A stretch of 64,000 nt of DNA from Dendrolimus kikuchii (lineage: Eukaryota > Arthropoda > Insecta > Lepidoptera > Lasiocampidae): the NCBI GenBank assembly GCA_019925095.2, contig CM034389.1, forward strand, positions 27,344,935-27,408,934, in the 5' to 3' direction. Position 1 is the first letter of the stretch. The number at the start of each line of letters is the position of its first letter. Below are positions 21,013-30,962 of the stretch, one piece after another. The position numbers were made by a program, and so were the translations under genes. The notes below the pieces were generated by a model, which saw only the letters and a list, made by a program, of their open reading frames with translations, had not been told where the DNA came from and made no database searches.

Positions 21013-21163
21013 TTGCTGAGGCCTTAATTAAGTCTTAGTAAGTCATAATGATGCAAGCAAACAAAAAGTGGCCAACTTAGTACGAATTTTTGCAACGTCA
21101 AGGACGTCGCCAGCAAGTTGCGGACGTATCGGTGACGAGATCGAAACCTGTCCAAAGCGTGGT

Positions 21164-21372
21164 TTTTTTATTTTTATTGCAGAAGTTCAGCAGACAGACA
21201 GACGGCCCACTTGATGATACGCGGTTACCATCGCCTATGGACATTTGCAACACCAAAGGTGCTACAAATGCGCTGCTGCTCTGTTAAGGGAGACTGGAAC
21301 CTGATCACTAATGCCGGAACACGACACAAGGTTGTTATGGCAGCATACTCTAGACCAGGGATGGTGGTCGCA
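21164..21372 (-). repeat. rep-C, partial
   Basis: Reversed A-tail on the left, stops after 'agaccagggatggtgg'. Head-to-head with the next copy. Confidence 0.65.
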
Positions 21373-21411
21373 CATTTTTGTCCAAAATACTTGACTTATT
21401 TGATAATTAAC

Positions 21412-21714
21412 CTATCTGTGCAGGAACGAAGAAAGAATAAACTTTCCTGCGGCCGGGCGGCCTGTCGTAAGAGGCGACAAAACAACCCACAGCCAGGTTA
21501 GGTATTTGCCTGTCTGGACGGCTACCACCCCTGGTCTAGAGTATGTCGCTATAACAACCTTGAGTTGTATTCCGGCATTAGTGGCCGGGTTCCAGTGTCC
21601 CTTAAGAGAGCAACAGCGCATTTGTAAGGCCTTTGATGTTGCAAATGTCCATAACCGCTTTCCATCAGGTGGGCTGTCTTCTGCCTGTCTGCTGAACTTA
21701 TGCAATTTTTTTTA
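21412..21714 (+). repeat. rep-C, full form
   Basis: 'atctgtgcaggaacgaag' to 'ctgctgaacttatgcaattt'. Small deletions occur within the body ('ccaggttaggtatttgcc'). Confidence 0.7.
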
Positions 21715-21774
21715 ATATATTACACAACAGTCGCTATAACCGACATGGATTTAAAGTGTACTATATGAATTTCA

Positions 21775-21960
21775 TCATCATTATCATCCTAGCATTAAAT
21801 CCCGATTGCGTTCGGAGCGACTGCCTTGAAGACCGGGGTCCGCTTGCCTACTTCTTCTTCTCGGCTTCGCGTGGTCTTCGGCGTCCCTAATTGTAAGACT
21901 ATTGGTTCGCATGTCATCCTTTACGTTGTCAAGTCAGCATCTTCTTCCCTTCGATCGCGG
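21775..21960 (-). pseudogene. LINE-U C-terminal tail fragment
   Basis: On the minus strand a frame reads NVKDDMRTNSLTIRDAED, then RSRQADPG, then a stretch ending in a (GAT)n-like tail (21774-21788 reversed). KDDM-x-NxLTIRDAEDRA-RQADP is a recurrent end of lepidopteran RTE-like LINE proteins. Only ~40 codons remain. Confidence 0.5.
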
Positions 21961-22483
21961 AACCCGATGGGGCATGGATCTAGCAGTAAGCGACTATTGC
22001 AATTTGTCTGTTATGTCAAGGACATAAAAACTAACGCGGATGCTGGAGTTCTTTGCGCATTCCTTTCGCGTCACTCCTCCCATCCACAGATATTCATCTC
22101 CGTAACACGTAGCTCTTATTTAAACTTATTAAAACTTTAATAAATCAATCTGATAGAAATATCAGAAATGTGATAAAATATACTTATTTAGCGATGATAA
22201 ATATAATGTGATAATGCGATTAAGCGCAGGTTGAATACGCTATTAGCGCCGTGGCCGATGGCCGATGGTCCGGCAACAATGGGGTCGCGGAACAATGAGC
22301 GAGCCACGCCACGGGCGGAACATGTATGCGGCAGGCGATAGCAGGAAGTATAAATAGGGTAGAATGGAGGCGGCATATCAAAACAGCGTAGTTTGAAGAA
22401 AATATAACAGATACTGAAGTAGTATGATCATGCAATGAGGAGGGATGAATGTAATGTGACAAAAGTATGTTAAATTGGAAGGT
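21961..22483. other. Unassigned; one TATA-like word
   Basis: 22190-22400 is GC-richer and holds 'agtataaatagggtag' (~22347), a good TATA-box match, but no downstream gene is seen. It may be an old LTR or LINE 5' region; there is no proof. Confidence 0.3.
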
Positions 22484-22793
22484 ATTTTTTATTGCAGGAG
22501 TTCAGTAGACAGGCAGACGGCCCACTTAATGGAAAGCGGTTACCATCGCCTATGGACATTTGCAACACCAAAGGTGCTACAAATGCGCTGCTGCTCTCTT
22601 AAAGGAGACTGGAACCTGGTCACTAATGCCGGAACACAACACAAAGTTGTCATGGCGGCATACTCTAGGCCAGGGGTGGTCGCTATCCAGTCGGGCAAAT
22701 GCCCTGCCACCTGGCTGTGGGTTGTTTTGTCGCCTCCTACGACAGGCCGCCCGGCCGCAGGAAATTGTATTCTTTCTCCGTTCCTGCACGGAT
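22484..22793 (-). repeat. rep-C, full form, antisense frame open
   Basis: A complete copy from the reversed A-tail to 'gttcctgcacgg'. The plus-strand frame MESGYHRLWTFATPKVLQMR to SPFLHG is open throughout, as in at least six other copies. See findings. Confidence 0.75.
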
Positions 22794-22928
22794 AAAAGTG
22801 TAAAGATAGACAAAAAAAGATGGATGGCTTGTGTAAAGGATGACATAATGATTTGTGGCTGACAGAATAGAGGAGTGTGGAAGCCCATCCCAATTGATTG
22901 GTATAATTTGAAAGAAAAGAAAGAGATG
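22794..22928 (+). pseudogene. LINE-W 3' fragment
   Basis: KKRWMACVKDDIMICG, then a stop, followed by decayed 'gaatagaggagtgtgg' and 'cccaattgattggtata'. It preserves the uninterrupted 'aatgatttgtgg' site into which Hel-A inserted at 255. Confidence 0.6.
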
Positions 22929-22952
22929 AAAGAAGAAAATGATTACAAGCAT

Positions 22953-23202
22953 TTTTTATTTTTTTTATTTTTTTAATGCAGGAGTTTAGCAGACAGGCAG
23001 ACGGCCCACTTGATGGAAAGCGGTTACCATCGCCTATGGACATTTGCAACAGCTTAGTTGCTACAAATACGCTGCAGCTCTCTTAAAGAAAACTGGAAAC
23101 TGGTCATTAATGCCGGAACAGAACTCAAGGTTGTTATGGTGACATACTTTAGACCAGGGGTGGTAGCCATCCAGTCGGGCAAATGCCCTACCACCTGGCA
23201 AA
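22953..23202 (-). repeat. rep-C, short form
   Basis: Ends at 'ctaccacctggc', the same boundary as the copies at 4061 and 29599. Confidence 0.7.
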
Positions 23203-23675
23203 ATTTTGATTGAATCATTGATGAAAAAACAAATCGGACAAGTTTGTATTGAACCACGCATATTAAAGACTTCGTATACACGACGAACATCACTGCTTTC
23301 GTCGTTTAGTTACAAAAACCTAAAACTAATTTAATAAAAAAAACTGCGCAACGAATCCTGTTCAAATTGTTGAACGTATCTTTTAAATTCTATCCCTATG
23401 ATTCTTTTACAATTTTGAATCTCATAGTTTAAAAGTTAGCACAATTATTATGATTTTGGAGGCGAATCTCTTGACTGAATTAAATTAAAAAAATGCAATA
23501 AATAATTAGCCGCTAGACAATAAAGAAAAGAAAATAAACTAAAAGTGACCGCCATGTATGTAAATGAGAAATAAATTTTCTTTGATATTTAAACAAATCG
23601 TACCGTAAGTCAGATCTTGAAAAATCATAAAAATATTTAAGTCAATAAATAGAAAGATATTCGTATGTATCCAAA
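23203..23675. other. Unassigned AT-rich stretch
   Basis: No repeat relative or frame recognised. Confidence 0.4.
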
Positions 23676-24081
23676 TCTATATATCTTCTTATAAATATAT
23701 AAAAATAAATCGCAAAATGTGTTGGTAAGCGCATAACTTGAGAACGACTTTAACGATTTAGATGAAACTTTGTGTGTGTGTGTTTGAGTGGGTCCCGGGA
23801 TGGTTTAGATCCACAATTGGAACCGGTAGGTGGCGCTGAGATCGGGTTCTACAATCCTCCTAATCACCTGGAGCCATTTTGGAGATTTTGTTTTTGTGTG
23901 TTTGAGTGGGTTCCCGGATGGTTTAGATCCGCAATTAGAACCGGTAGGTGGCGCTGAGATCGGGTTCTAGAATCCTCCTAATCACCGGGAGCGATTTTGG
24001 TGATTTTGTTTTTGTGTCATGAAACAAAGTCTTTTAGGAATTCAGAAAATATGGCGGTATGAAGTTCGCCGGGTCAGCTAG
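23676..24081 (+). mobile_element. Hel-E/F copy
   Basis: The 5' boundary is uncertain (~23676-23692). It contains two tandem E units ('ccggtaggtggcgctgagat' at ~23823 and 23941) and ends 'gccgggtcagCTAG' (24081) before T. Confidence 0.65.
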
Positions 24082-24428
24082 TAGGTATATAAAAATGAAT
24101 TCCTATTTTCCTTGGTCACGCCATCACGCGTGAACGGCTGGACCGATTTCGCTAATTCTTTTTTTGTTGTGTTTGTTATTGTCAGGAGAAGGTTCTTATG
24201 AAAGAAAAAAATAAGAAAATTGCGCGGAAAATTAGAAAATGTAAGAATACTCAACCACCATATAAAATTATTTCTAATCTAACCTTAGCGCTTTGGACAA
24301 TATAAACTTTATTAATGTAACCTTATGACGTTTGACATAGAATTGACAGAATGCGTGCTGCAAATATAGTCAAAGAAGATATAAAAAAAACTGAATATCG
24401 TTTAAAACAGATGCTTCGGTCGGAGTTA
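24082..24428. other. Helitron-like scrap and unassigned
   Basis: 'gtgaacggctggaccgattt' (24129-24150) is a word common to Helitron-like 5' regions. Boundaries are not found. Confidence 0.3.
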
Positions 24429-24624
24429 TCTATACTAATATTATAAAGAGGTAAAGTTTGTGACGTTGTAGGGGGTAATCTCTGGATCTACTAAACCGAT
24501 TTTAAAAATTCTTTAACTGTTGGAAAGCTACGTTAACAAGGAGTGTCATAGGCTATATAACATGACGCTATATACCACGGGAGCGGGACAGAACGCTGGT
24601 GGTGAAACTGCGCCGGGCCGCTAG
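24429..24624 (+). mobile_element. Hel-B, single copy
   Basis: TCTATACTAATATTATAAAG start between A24428 and the end CTAG/T24625. 196 bp. The 3' hairpin is slightly decayed by 'gctggtggtgaaactgcgcc'. Confidence 0.8.
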
Positions 24625-25013
24625 TTCTTAATAATTATGCCCTCGTGTGTGTAATATGGAAACAAAAATCTGGAAAAATTATTTAGTATGATAGAAATTA
24701 AAAAATACCACATCCAATATAACAACATTCTTCCCTTCGTGTTTTCGTAGCTTGCTATTAGAGCGTTTGTTAGACAATATGGAAGATGTTAGATTGCGTC
24801 CATTGTTCCAGATGACCACCCGCGCCTGCGCCTGCGCACCCCAAAAAGAACAAGCCCTCATACCGCGGACAATGTAACATACTCGCCGTTGCGGTATTTA
24901 GAAAAAAGTATATTAAAACACGGCTTAAAATATCAACTTAAATAAGTATAGTATACAAGCATATAGCAAGTTAATTAGGATAGCATCAATGTAAACTTAT
25001 AAGCAAAGTTATA
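24625..25013. other. Unassigned
   Basis: 24800-24845 holds 'cgcgcctgcgcctgcgcacc'. No gene seen. Confidence 0.35.
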
Positions 25014-25078
25014 CAGTCAAACCTGGATAAGTGAGAGCTCAAGGGACCGCAATCTCTTTTTCTCTTATAGAGGTTTCT

Positions 25079-25400
25079 AAGAATGGATAAGGTGAGAAAT
25101 GAGTACAGAAGGGGATCTTTGAAAGTTGCACCTGTAACAGAAAAATTGAAAGGAAGAAGATTAAGTTGGTATGGACATATAATGAGAAGGGATGAAAGTC
25201 ACGTGACAAAAAGAATGTTATACTACAAGATCGATGGGTACAAATTTAAAGGTAGACCAAAAAAAAGATGGATGGATTATGTGAAGGATGACATGATGAT
25301 ATGCGGTGTGACAGAAGAGGTATGTCAGAATAGAAGAGTGTGGAAGGAAAAGACATATTGTGCCGACCCCAAGTAATTGGGATATGGTGAAAGAAAAGAG
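25079..25400 (+). pseudogene. LINE-W RT C-terminus, best copy
   Basis: MDKVRNEYRRGSLKVAPVTE (25083), then GRRLSWYGHIMRRDESHV, GRPKKRWMDYVKDDMMICG and an end in WKEKTYCADPK, stop at ~25374. The C-terminal tail of an RTE/CR1-like LINE protein; the catalytic domain is absent. Flanked by a perfect 10 bp duplication AGAGGTTTCT (25069-25078, 25401-25410), proving a 5'-truncated retrotransposition into the pogo-like element. Confidence 0.85.
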
Positions 25401-25698
25401 AGAGGTTTCTCACTAACCCGAGTTTCTAGCTTACAGAATTACAGACAGTTAGAAACAAAATACGTTTATGTATGGGTATTAAATATTTATTGAGATAATA
25501 GCTGACCATAAATGTTTAAACTAAATAATATTATAATAACATTTACTTGAAAAAATCTGTTAATTTCTTTTACGATTCTGTTTCTAAATTTTGTGTATGT
25601 TTTTAAGATCATAAATTTTGGCGCCAATTCATAAAATTTGTGAAGCGTCTCCAATGCCTTTAAAGCTTCTCGTTTTGTTGGAATTTTCTCCACCTCTC

Positions 25699-26008
25699 TA
25701 TCTGTGCAGGAACGGAGAAAGAATACAATTTCCTGCGGCCTGGCGGCCTGTCGTAAGAGGCGACAAAACAACTCGCAGCCAGGTGGTAGGGTTTTGCCCG
25801 TCTGGATGGCTACCACCCCTGGTCTAGAGTATGCCGCCATAACAACCTTGAGTTGTGTTCCGGCATTAGTGACCAGGTTCCAGTCTCCCTTAAGAGAGCA
25901 GCAGCGCATTTGTAGCAACTTTGCTGTTGCAAATGTCCATAGGCGATGGTAACCGCTTTCCATCAAGTGGACCGTCTGCTTGTCTGCTGATCACATGCAA
26001 TAAAAAAA
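25699..26008 (+). repeat. rep-C, full form
   Basis: 'tctgtgcaggaacggag' to 'cacatgcaataaaaaa', inserted in the pogo-like element. Confidence 0.75.
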
Positions 26009-26395
26009 ATAAAAAAAATCGACAATGTGTGATTGAAGGTCTTCATTTTTTTGATTTTTGGCACATTTGGATTTTTTAATAGAATGAGTTCCTAGAACTA
26101 TAATAACAAGACGATGACTCTTTTAAGAATGAGTCATATGTAGCAAAAGTTAAACGCGTTTAACTGTCGCTTATAGAGGTATCGGCGAGTATCAATCTCA
26201 CTTAAAGGGGTTCACGCGTGGAAAATGACTGTCACTTATACAGGTTTTATGTTTCTCACTTATAGATGTATTAAGAAGGCAAAATGACGGGACCTGTTAA
26301 ATAGAGTAAAAACTCACTTAATAGAGTTTTTCGCTTAATCAGATCTCACTTACTCAGGTTTGACTGTACAAACTTATATGTTTTTTTTTTCCTAC

Positions 26396-26535
26396 AGCCG
26401 GGCGGCCTATCGTAAAAGGCGACAAATAACCCACAAAATAACAACCTTGAGTTGCGTTGCGTGGTCAGGTTCCAGTCTCCCTGTAGAGAGAGGTAGCACA
26501 TTGGTAGCGCTTTAGTGTTAGGCGACAGGCGCAAA
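26396..26535 (+). repeat. rep-C, degenerate partial copy
   Basis: 'agccgggcggcctatcgtaa' jumps to 'ataacaaccttgagttgcg'; the middle is deleted and the 3' end decayed. Confidence 0.6.
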
Positions 26536-26599
26536 AATCAGACTGAGCTACTACGAAGCGTGGACAAGCTTAAGTACGAAAATCTAAAAAAGCCTTTTT

Positions 26600-26876
26600 A
26601 AACTGGATATCATATAGCAGCAGAGTGCTAGCCAAGACAAGTAAAACAAGCCCAAACACGACGGGTCTATCTTGTTTAGTACAGAAGTTCCTATGGCCAC
26701 CTTCCGACTCCACCATCAAATCAGCTCCATGGTACCATATTATTGCATTGTCACGGGATATACATATGCGTGCAAAATTGCAGCTCAATCGGAAATCGGG
26801 TCAAATTTAACATGCAAGATTCCAGCCGAACTTATACATAAATCCATTGCAAGTTAAATAAAAGCTTGTAAAAAGA
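26600..26876 (+). repeat. rep-I copy 2
   Basis: As copy 1, with the better 3' end 'ttgcaagttaaataaaagct'. Confidence 0.65.
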
Positions 26877-27081
26877 AAACGACTTTCTTACAAAATTGGA
26901 TCATGATTACTAATCTATTCCGTCCTAGTCAACTGCTAGTTGAGCCGCAATACCGCCGCGGCCGGGTGTCTTGGGCAAGTATTGCGTCGGAACGGCCAAA
27001 TGCGTACGCGCATTGCGAAATGCAAGTTGACGACGTCTGATCTAATCCCAACAAGGTATTTAATAAATACTAATCTAGTCA

Positions 27082-27469
27082 GTCCGCGCGCTCGCGGACC
27101 GCGTTCGTAATACCGAAGTAAGAAAGAGAGTTGGTCTGAAAGAGAGTGTCGGGGTGAAGGTAAGGAAAGGAATGCTCCGGTGGTTCGGGCATATGGAAAT
27201 GCATGATGAAAGAATGACTAAACAGATATACAATGCAAAAGTGGATGGATACAGAAGTCGTGGAAGGCCACGACACACCTTCCATGATCAAATTGATCGT
27301 GTACTAGCGGAGGGTGATGTCAGGAGCCTTAAGAACAGACGAGTGTGCATGGCAAGAGTTATGAATGTCAAAGAAGCAAGTGAGGTGTGTAAGAATGGGC
27401 CTAAATGGCGCTCTGTTGTTCGTGCCTACCCCGAAAGGGAACTGGCGTAAAGTTATGTATGTATGTATG
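27082..27469 (+). mobile_element. RTE-D copy 4
   Basis: Starts in the DRVRNTEVRKRVGLKES region and runs to YPERELA and the (TATG)n tail. Flanked by TAATCTAGTCA (27071-27081, 27470-27480). Contains RWFGHMEMHDERM, the fuller middle segment. The frame is intact from 27154 to the stop. Confidence 0.85.
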
Positions 27470-27657
27470 TAATCTAGTCAAGACTTGGTTTTGAAAAGCG
27501 CTTTGTTAATTTGACCATAATTATACAGCACTGCCATAATTTTTATACTTTTCATTTCTGATAATCTGAAAGTACGCTTGGAGTTACCTAATTACAGGGA
27601 AAACAGTACTTTTCATTCCTGGAAACGATTCTCCCTGCTGTCAAAAAATTTAGTTTT

Positions 27658-28242
27658 TTTTTTTGTTTTATGGCTTGGCAGCTAGGCCTTTAAGCCAGAT
27701 CTTAGATTCAATGTAGTTTCTTCATTTTCTTAACCTATGTGTAGCACAGCTGAACTGTAGGTTATCAGCTAGTGCCATTCAACGGAGTTCTTGTGACAAC
27801 TCAAAAGGCCACATTTGACTATACAGTTCACATTTCTCACAAAAACACATAATTACTACTCAAAAACTATCAATATCCTACAACTATTGTTCATTTTAGA
27901 GTGATTTTACACATTTTTAGAAAATAAAACTGCACAGCACAAAGTCCCCTTTCGGGTCTCGCCAAAAACTCCCAAATATTTTTTTTAAGTTTATGGCTTG
28001 GCAACTAGGCCTTTAAGCCAGACGCAGTTGTATTGTAGGCTACAATCCACACCATTCAACGGAGTTCTTGTGAAAACTCGAAAGGCCACATTGCTCACAA
28101 AAACACATAATTATTACTCAAAAACTATCAATATCCTACAACTATTGTTCATTTTAAAGCAATTTTACACATTTTATAGAAAATAAAACTGCACAGCACA
28201 ACGTCCCCTTTCAGTTCCCGCCAAAAACTCCCCCAAAAAATT
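27658..28242. repeat. rep-M, two tandem units
   Basis: Units start 'tttatggcttggcagctagg' (~27668) and 'tttatggcttggcaactagg' (~27989) and end 'gccaaaaactccc'. Unit 2 lacks parts of unit 1. A third, reversed copy is at 62915-63138. Class unknown. Confidence 0.6.
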
Positions 28243-28524
28243 TAGAGAACTGCGAATCATAGATAATACATCCGACTCATGTGTCAACTTTTTTACGGCC
28301 ACTGTTAAATCGCGGCATATATTGTAATTAAAAAAACTATCCACAATTTTGTAACATCGTTTTATACTTATAAATTACTTTTCAATAAATTATTATTTAA
28401 TTTACATACATTTCAGCTAAATATTGACTATCATCAGTGACGAAAAAAATACTGGCTGGTAGAATGCCACAGAAAAAAAAATTACTTGACGTTTCATATG
28501 TGACGTGCGTGATAACCAACGCGT

Positions 28525-28653
28525 TCCATTAGTACAGCCCAATCGGAAACCGGGAAGTTGGTCAAATTTAACTTGCAAGATTCCACCCAAACTTACATAC
28601 ATACATACATAGGTACATCCATTGCAAGTTAAATAAAAGCTTTTAATAAAAAT
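28525..28653 (+). repeat. rep-I, 3' part
   Basis: 'cccaatcggaaaccgggaag' to 'gttaaataaaagcttttaat', with 'catacatacatacat' inside. Confidence 0.55.
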
Positions 28654-28985
28654 GAGGATATTCGATCGGATATAGTAAGTCGTAGTAGTAGTGGGCAGTC
28701 AAATGTGTGCCTACAAGCAGTATAAGGATGTTCACAATTTCAACATCAGGCATTGTAATAGACTGATATTGCCATCTTAGATTACAAAAAGTACTGTCCT
28801 CTTTCTTGGGGGTTGGTATACGCTTCTTCAATAAGATTCCGAGTGCAATGTTAGATCTGCCTTTCACTAAATTCAAAAGCAAATTAAAAAGTGTCTTGCT
28901 AAAAAAGGGATACTACGCTATTAAAGAATACTTAAATGACAAAACATCATTTACATAGCAGCTCGCTCCAACCTCTTATACTAAA

Positions 28986-29221
28986 CTAGCTGTGCCCGCG
29001 ACGTCGTTCGCGTGGAATTTGTTTTCAAGACCCTCCGATTTTGAAACATTATTCATTGGTGCTCCGCTCCTATTGGTCTTAGCGTGATGATATATAGCCT
29101 ATAGCCTTCCTCAATAAATGGGCTATTTAAAACTGAAAGAATTTTTCAAATCAGACCAGTAGTTCCTGAGATTAGCGCGTCCAAACAAACAAACTCTTCA
29201 GCTTTATATATTAGTACAAGA
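28986..29221 (-). mobile_element. Hel-A copy
   Basis: TCTTGTACTAATATATAAAG start (29221) and CTAG end (28986) on the minus strand, A/T flanks. Inserted at the left edge of rep-J. Confidence 0.75.
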
Positions 29222-29487
29222 TTTTGTATAACATTTTTATCTTGCCAAGCTTGTATGGGATTTATGGATACATATTGCAGCATAACATTTTAGCACGTCA
29301 TGTCATTATTATAACTATAACAATATTTTTCTTTCCTTTTATTGTCTTGGTCTTATTGAGTATGCACTGTTTGCTACAACTCCATTAATTCTTCAAAAAG
29401 TAATTCTGTAACATACTTCTGTACAAAACTTATAAAAAAAAAGAATTTGAGATATAAATATTAGAAACAAAGAAAAACAATTTTTAG

Positions 29488-29555
29488 CTAGACGTGTTGC
29501 TGGGGAGTTTCTTGCCGCTTCTTCTCCTTTACAGCATCAACACGTTGCGAAGCGG
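29488..29555 (-). ncRNA. Structured motif, copy 4
   Basis: On the minus strand CCGCTTC/GAAGCGG and ACGTGTTG/CAACACGT both pair perfectly and interleave. Confidence 0.4.
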
Positions 29556-29598
29556 TGTACATAGAATAGGAAGTAAAATTAATTTTTAACTTATATTT

Positions 29599-29808
29599 TT
29601 TTTATTGCAGGAGATCAGCAGACAGGCAGGCGGCCCACTTGATGGAAAGCGGTTACCCTCGTCTATGGACATTTGTAACCCCAAAGGTGCTACAAATGCG
29701 CTGCTGCTCTCTTAAGGACGTCTGGAACCTGGTCACTAATGCCGAAACACAAATCAAGGTTGTTATGGCGACATACTTTAGACCAGGGGTGGTAGCCACC
29801 TGGCGAAT
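29599..29808 (-). repeat. rep-C, short form, nested in rep-J
   Basis: T-run plus 'attgcaggagatcagcag' to 'gtagccacctggc'. A further small deletion removes 'atccagtcgggcaaatgccc'. Confidence 0.7.
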
Positions 29809-29883
29809 TTATAATTATATGTATGACCTTCAAAAAGTGTTCTCCAGTGGAACTTATTTTGAATAAAAACTTTTGTATTTGAA

Positions 29884-30317
29884 TCCTGTCGCAGGAGCGA
29901 CGGCCGATGGAGCAAACAACAAATCAACATGGATTAGTTAAACTTATTAATACCAATTAATTAAGTAGCATCAAACCCTTTTATATGTCAAACATCTGGG
30001 TAGTGACTGTCAGCTACAACATCGAAGGTATGAAACAGAACTGAAGATCGGCAGATAAGTGAAGAGTAATGCAATGCGGCCAGATGCGCAGGCGCAGTCC
30101 GCGCCGGATGACTCACTGGGACAGGTGCCGGTGATCAATTAACGAGGATCGATCGCCGAGATTACGCGGACGCGCGTGCGCATCGACACCGCGAAACACC
30201 CCACGTGGTACAAGGTGCAGCGTTTTCAAGCACGCAAAATTTGGATTTTTTCAAGGGATTTCGCAATCTCGCTCGTGCATTATCACACTTCTCAAAATAT
30301 AATTTAATAGATAGATA
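29884..30317. other. Unassigned; GC-rich part
   Basis: 30070-30220 is GC-rich ('gatgcgcaggcgcagtccgc', also near 39965). No gene seen. Confidence 0.35.
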
Positions 30318-30845
30318 GAGAGCCCAGTCACCCCAGACTTACGTGATTTTAGGAAAGATGAAATTTCTAGGATCGGTAGTTTAATATAAACTTAGAAAGG
30401 AATGGATATTCGCTAAGCTGAAAGCGGCGCCGTATTTCAGGTAGCAGCTATCAAAGGTGGAAAATAACCATGGGAAGATGTTTGACCTGTCAGATTTGTC
30501 TGGCTCATTGGAAAATATTTTACTTGATAACATATATAAAATTCAGCCTTCCTAAAATGACGTAAGTTCCCATTTTTTTTAAAGTATCTGTCAAAAGTTA
30601 TGGCCCGCAGGAAGTGTCTGGCAACTATACATCTTCGTTTATAACAATATCATATATGACATATGTAAAAACTAGCCTTGCTACTTTGACGTGAGTTAGC
30701 ATGGTTATTTTCCACCTTTGATACCTGCTACCTGAAAAACGACCCCGCTTTCAACTTAGCGAGCTTTCTTAGTTTATGTTAAACTACCGATACTGAAAAT
30801 TTCATCTTTCCTAAAATCACGTAAGTCTGGGGTGACTGGGATCTC
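30318..30845. mobile_element. Fold-back element, ~49 bp inverted ends, longer imperfect arms
   Basis: 30323-30366 and 30797-30840 are perfect reverse complements (44 bp, starting CCCAGTCACCCCAGACTTAC). Similarity continues imperfectly inward through 'tttcaggtagcag' and 'tcaaaggtggaaaataacca' to ~160 bp per arm. No transposase; no clear target duplication. Confidence 0.8.
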
Positions 30846-30878
30846 AATCTAAGATTTTATTTCTGAAAAATTCGTATA

Positions 30879-30909
30879 TCCCTATTAATATTATAAATGC
30901 GAAAGTAAC

Positions 30910-30962
<53 letters not shown>

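Larger units (their letters stand above)
25014..26366. mobile_element. pogo/Tigger-like TIR element with nested insertions
   Basis: CAGTCAAACCTGGATAAGTG (25014) and, reversed at 26366, CAGTCAAACCTGAGTAAGTG form ~22 bp inverted ends. Both are flanked by TA (25012-25013, 26367-26368), the Tc1/mariner target. Inner words ('ttatagaggtttctcacta', 'cacttaatagagtttttcgc') fit this class. No transposase frame is present. LINE-W (25079-25400) and rep-C (25699-26008) are inserted in it. Confidence 0.75.
29222..29883 (+). repeat. rep-J copy 3 with nested rep-C
   Basis: Same order as copy 1; the 3' end 'gaataaaaacttttgtattt' resumes after the insertion. rep-C (29599-29808) splits it; flanks 'aacttatat' and 'aattatat' look like an ~8-9 bp target duplication. 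Confidence 0.7.

Noticed and set aside
22347..22360. TATA-box promoter ('agtataaatagggtag')
   Set aside because: No gene, initiator context or transcript evidence downstream; a single TATA word in AT-rich DNA is weak.
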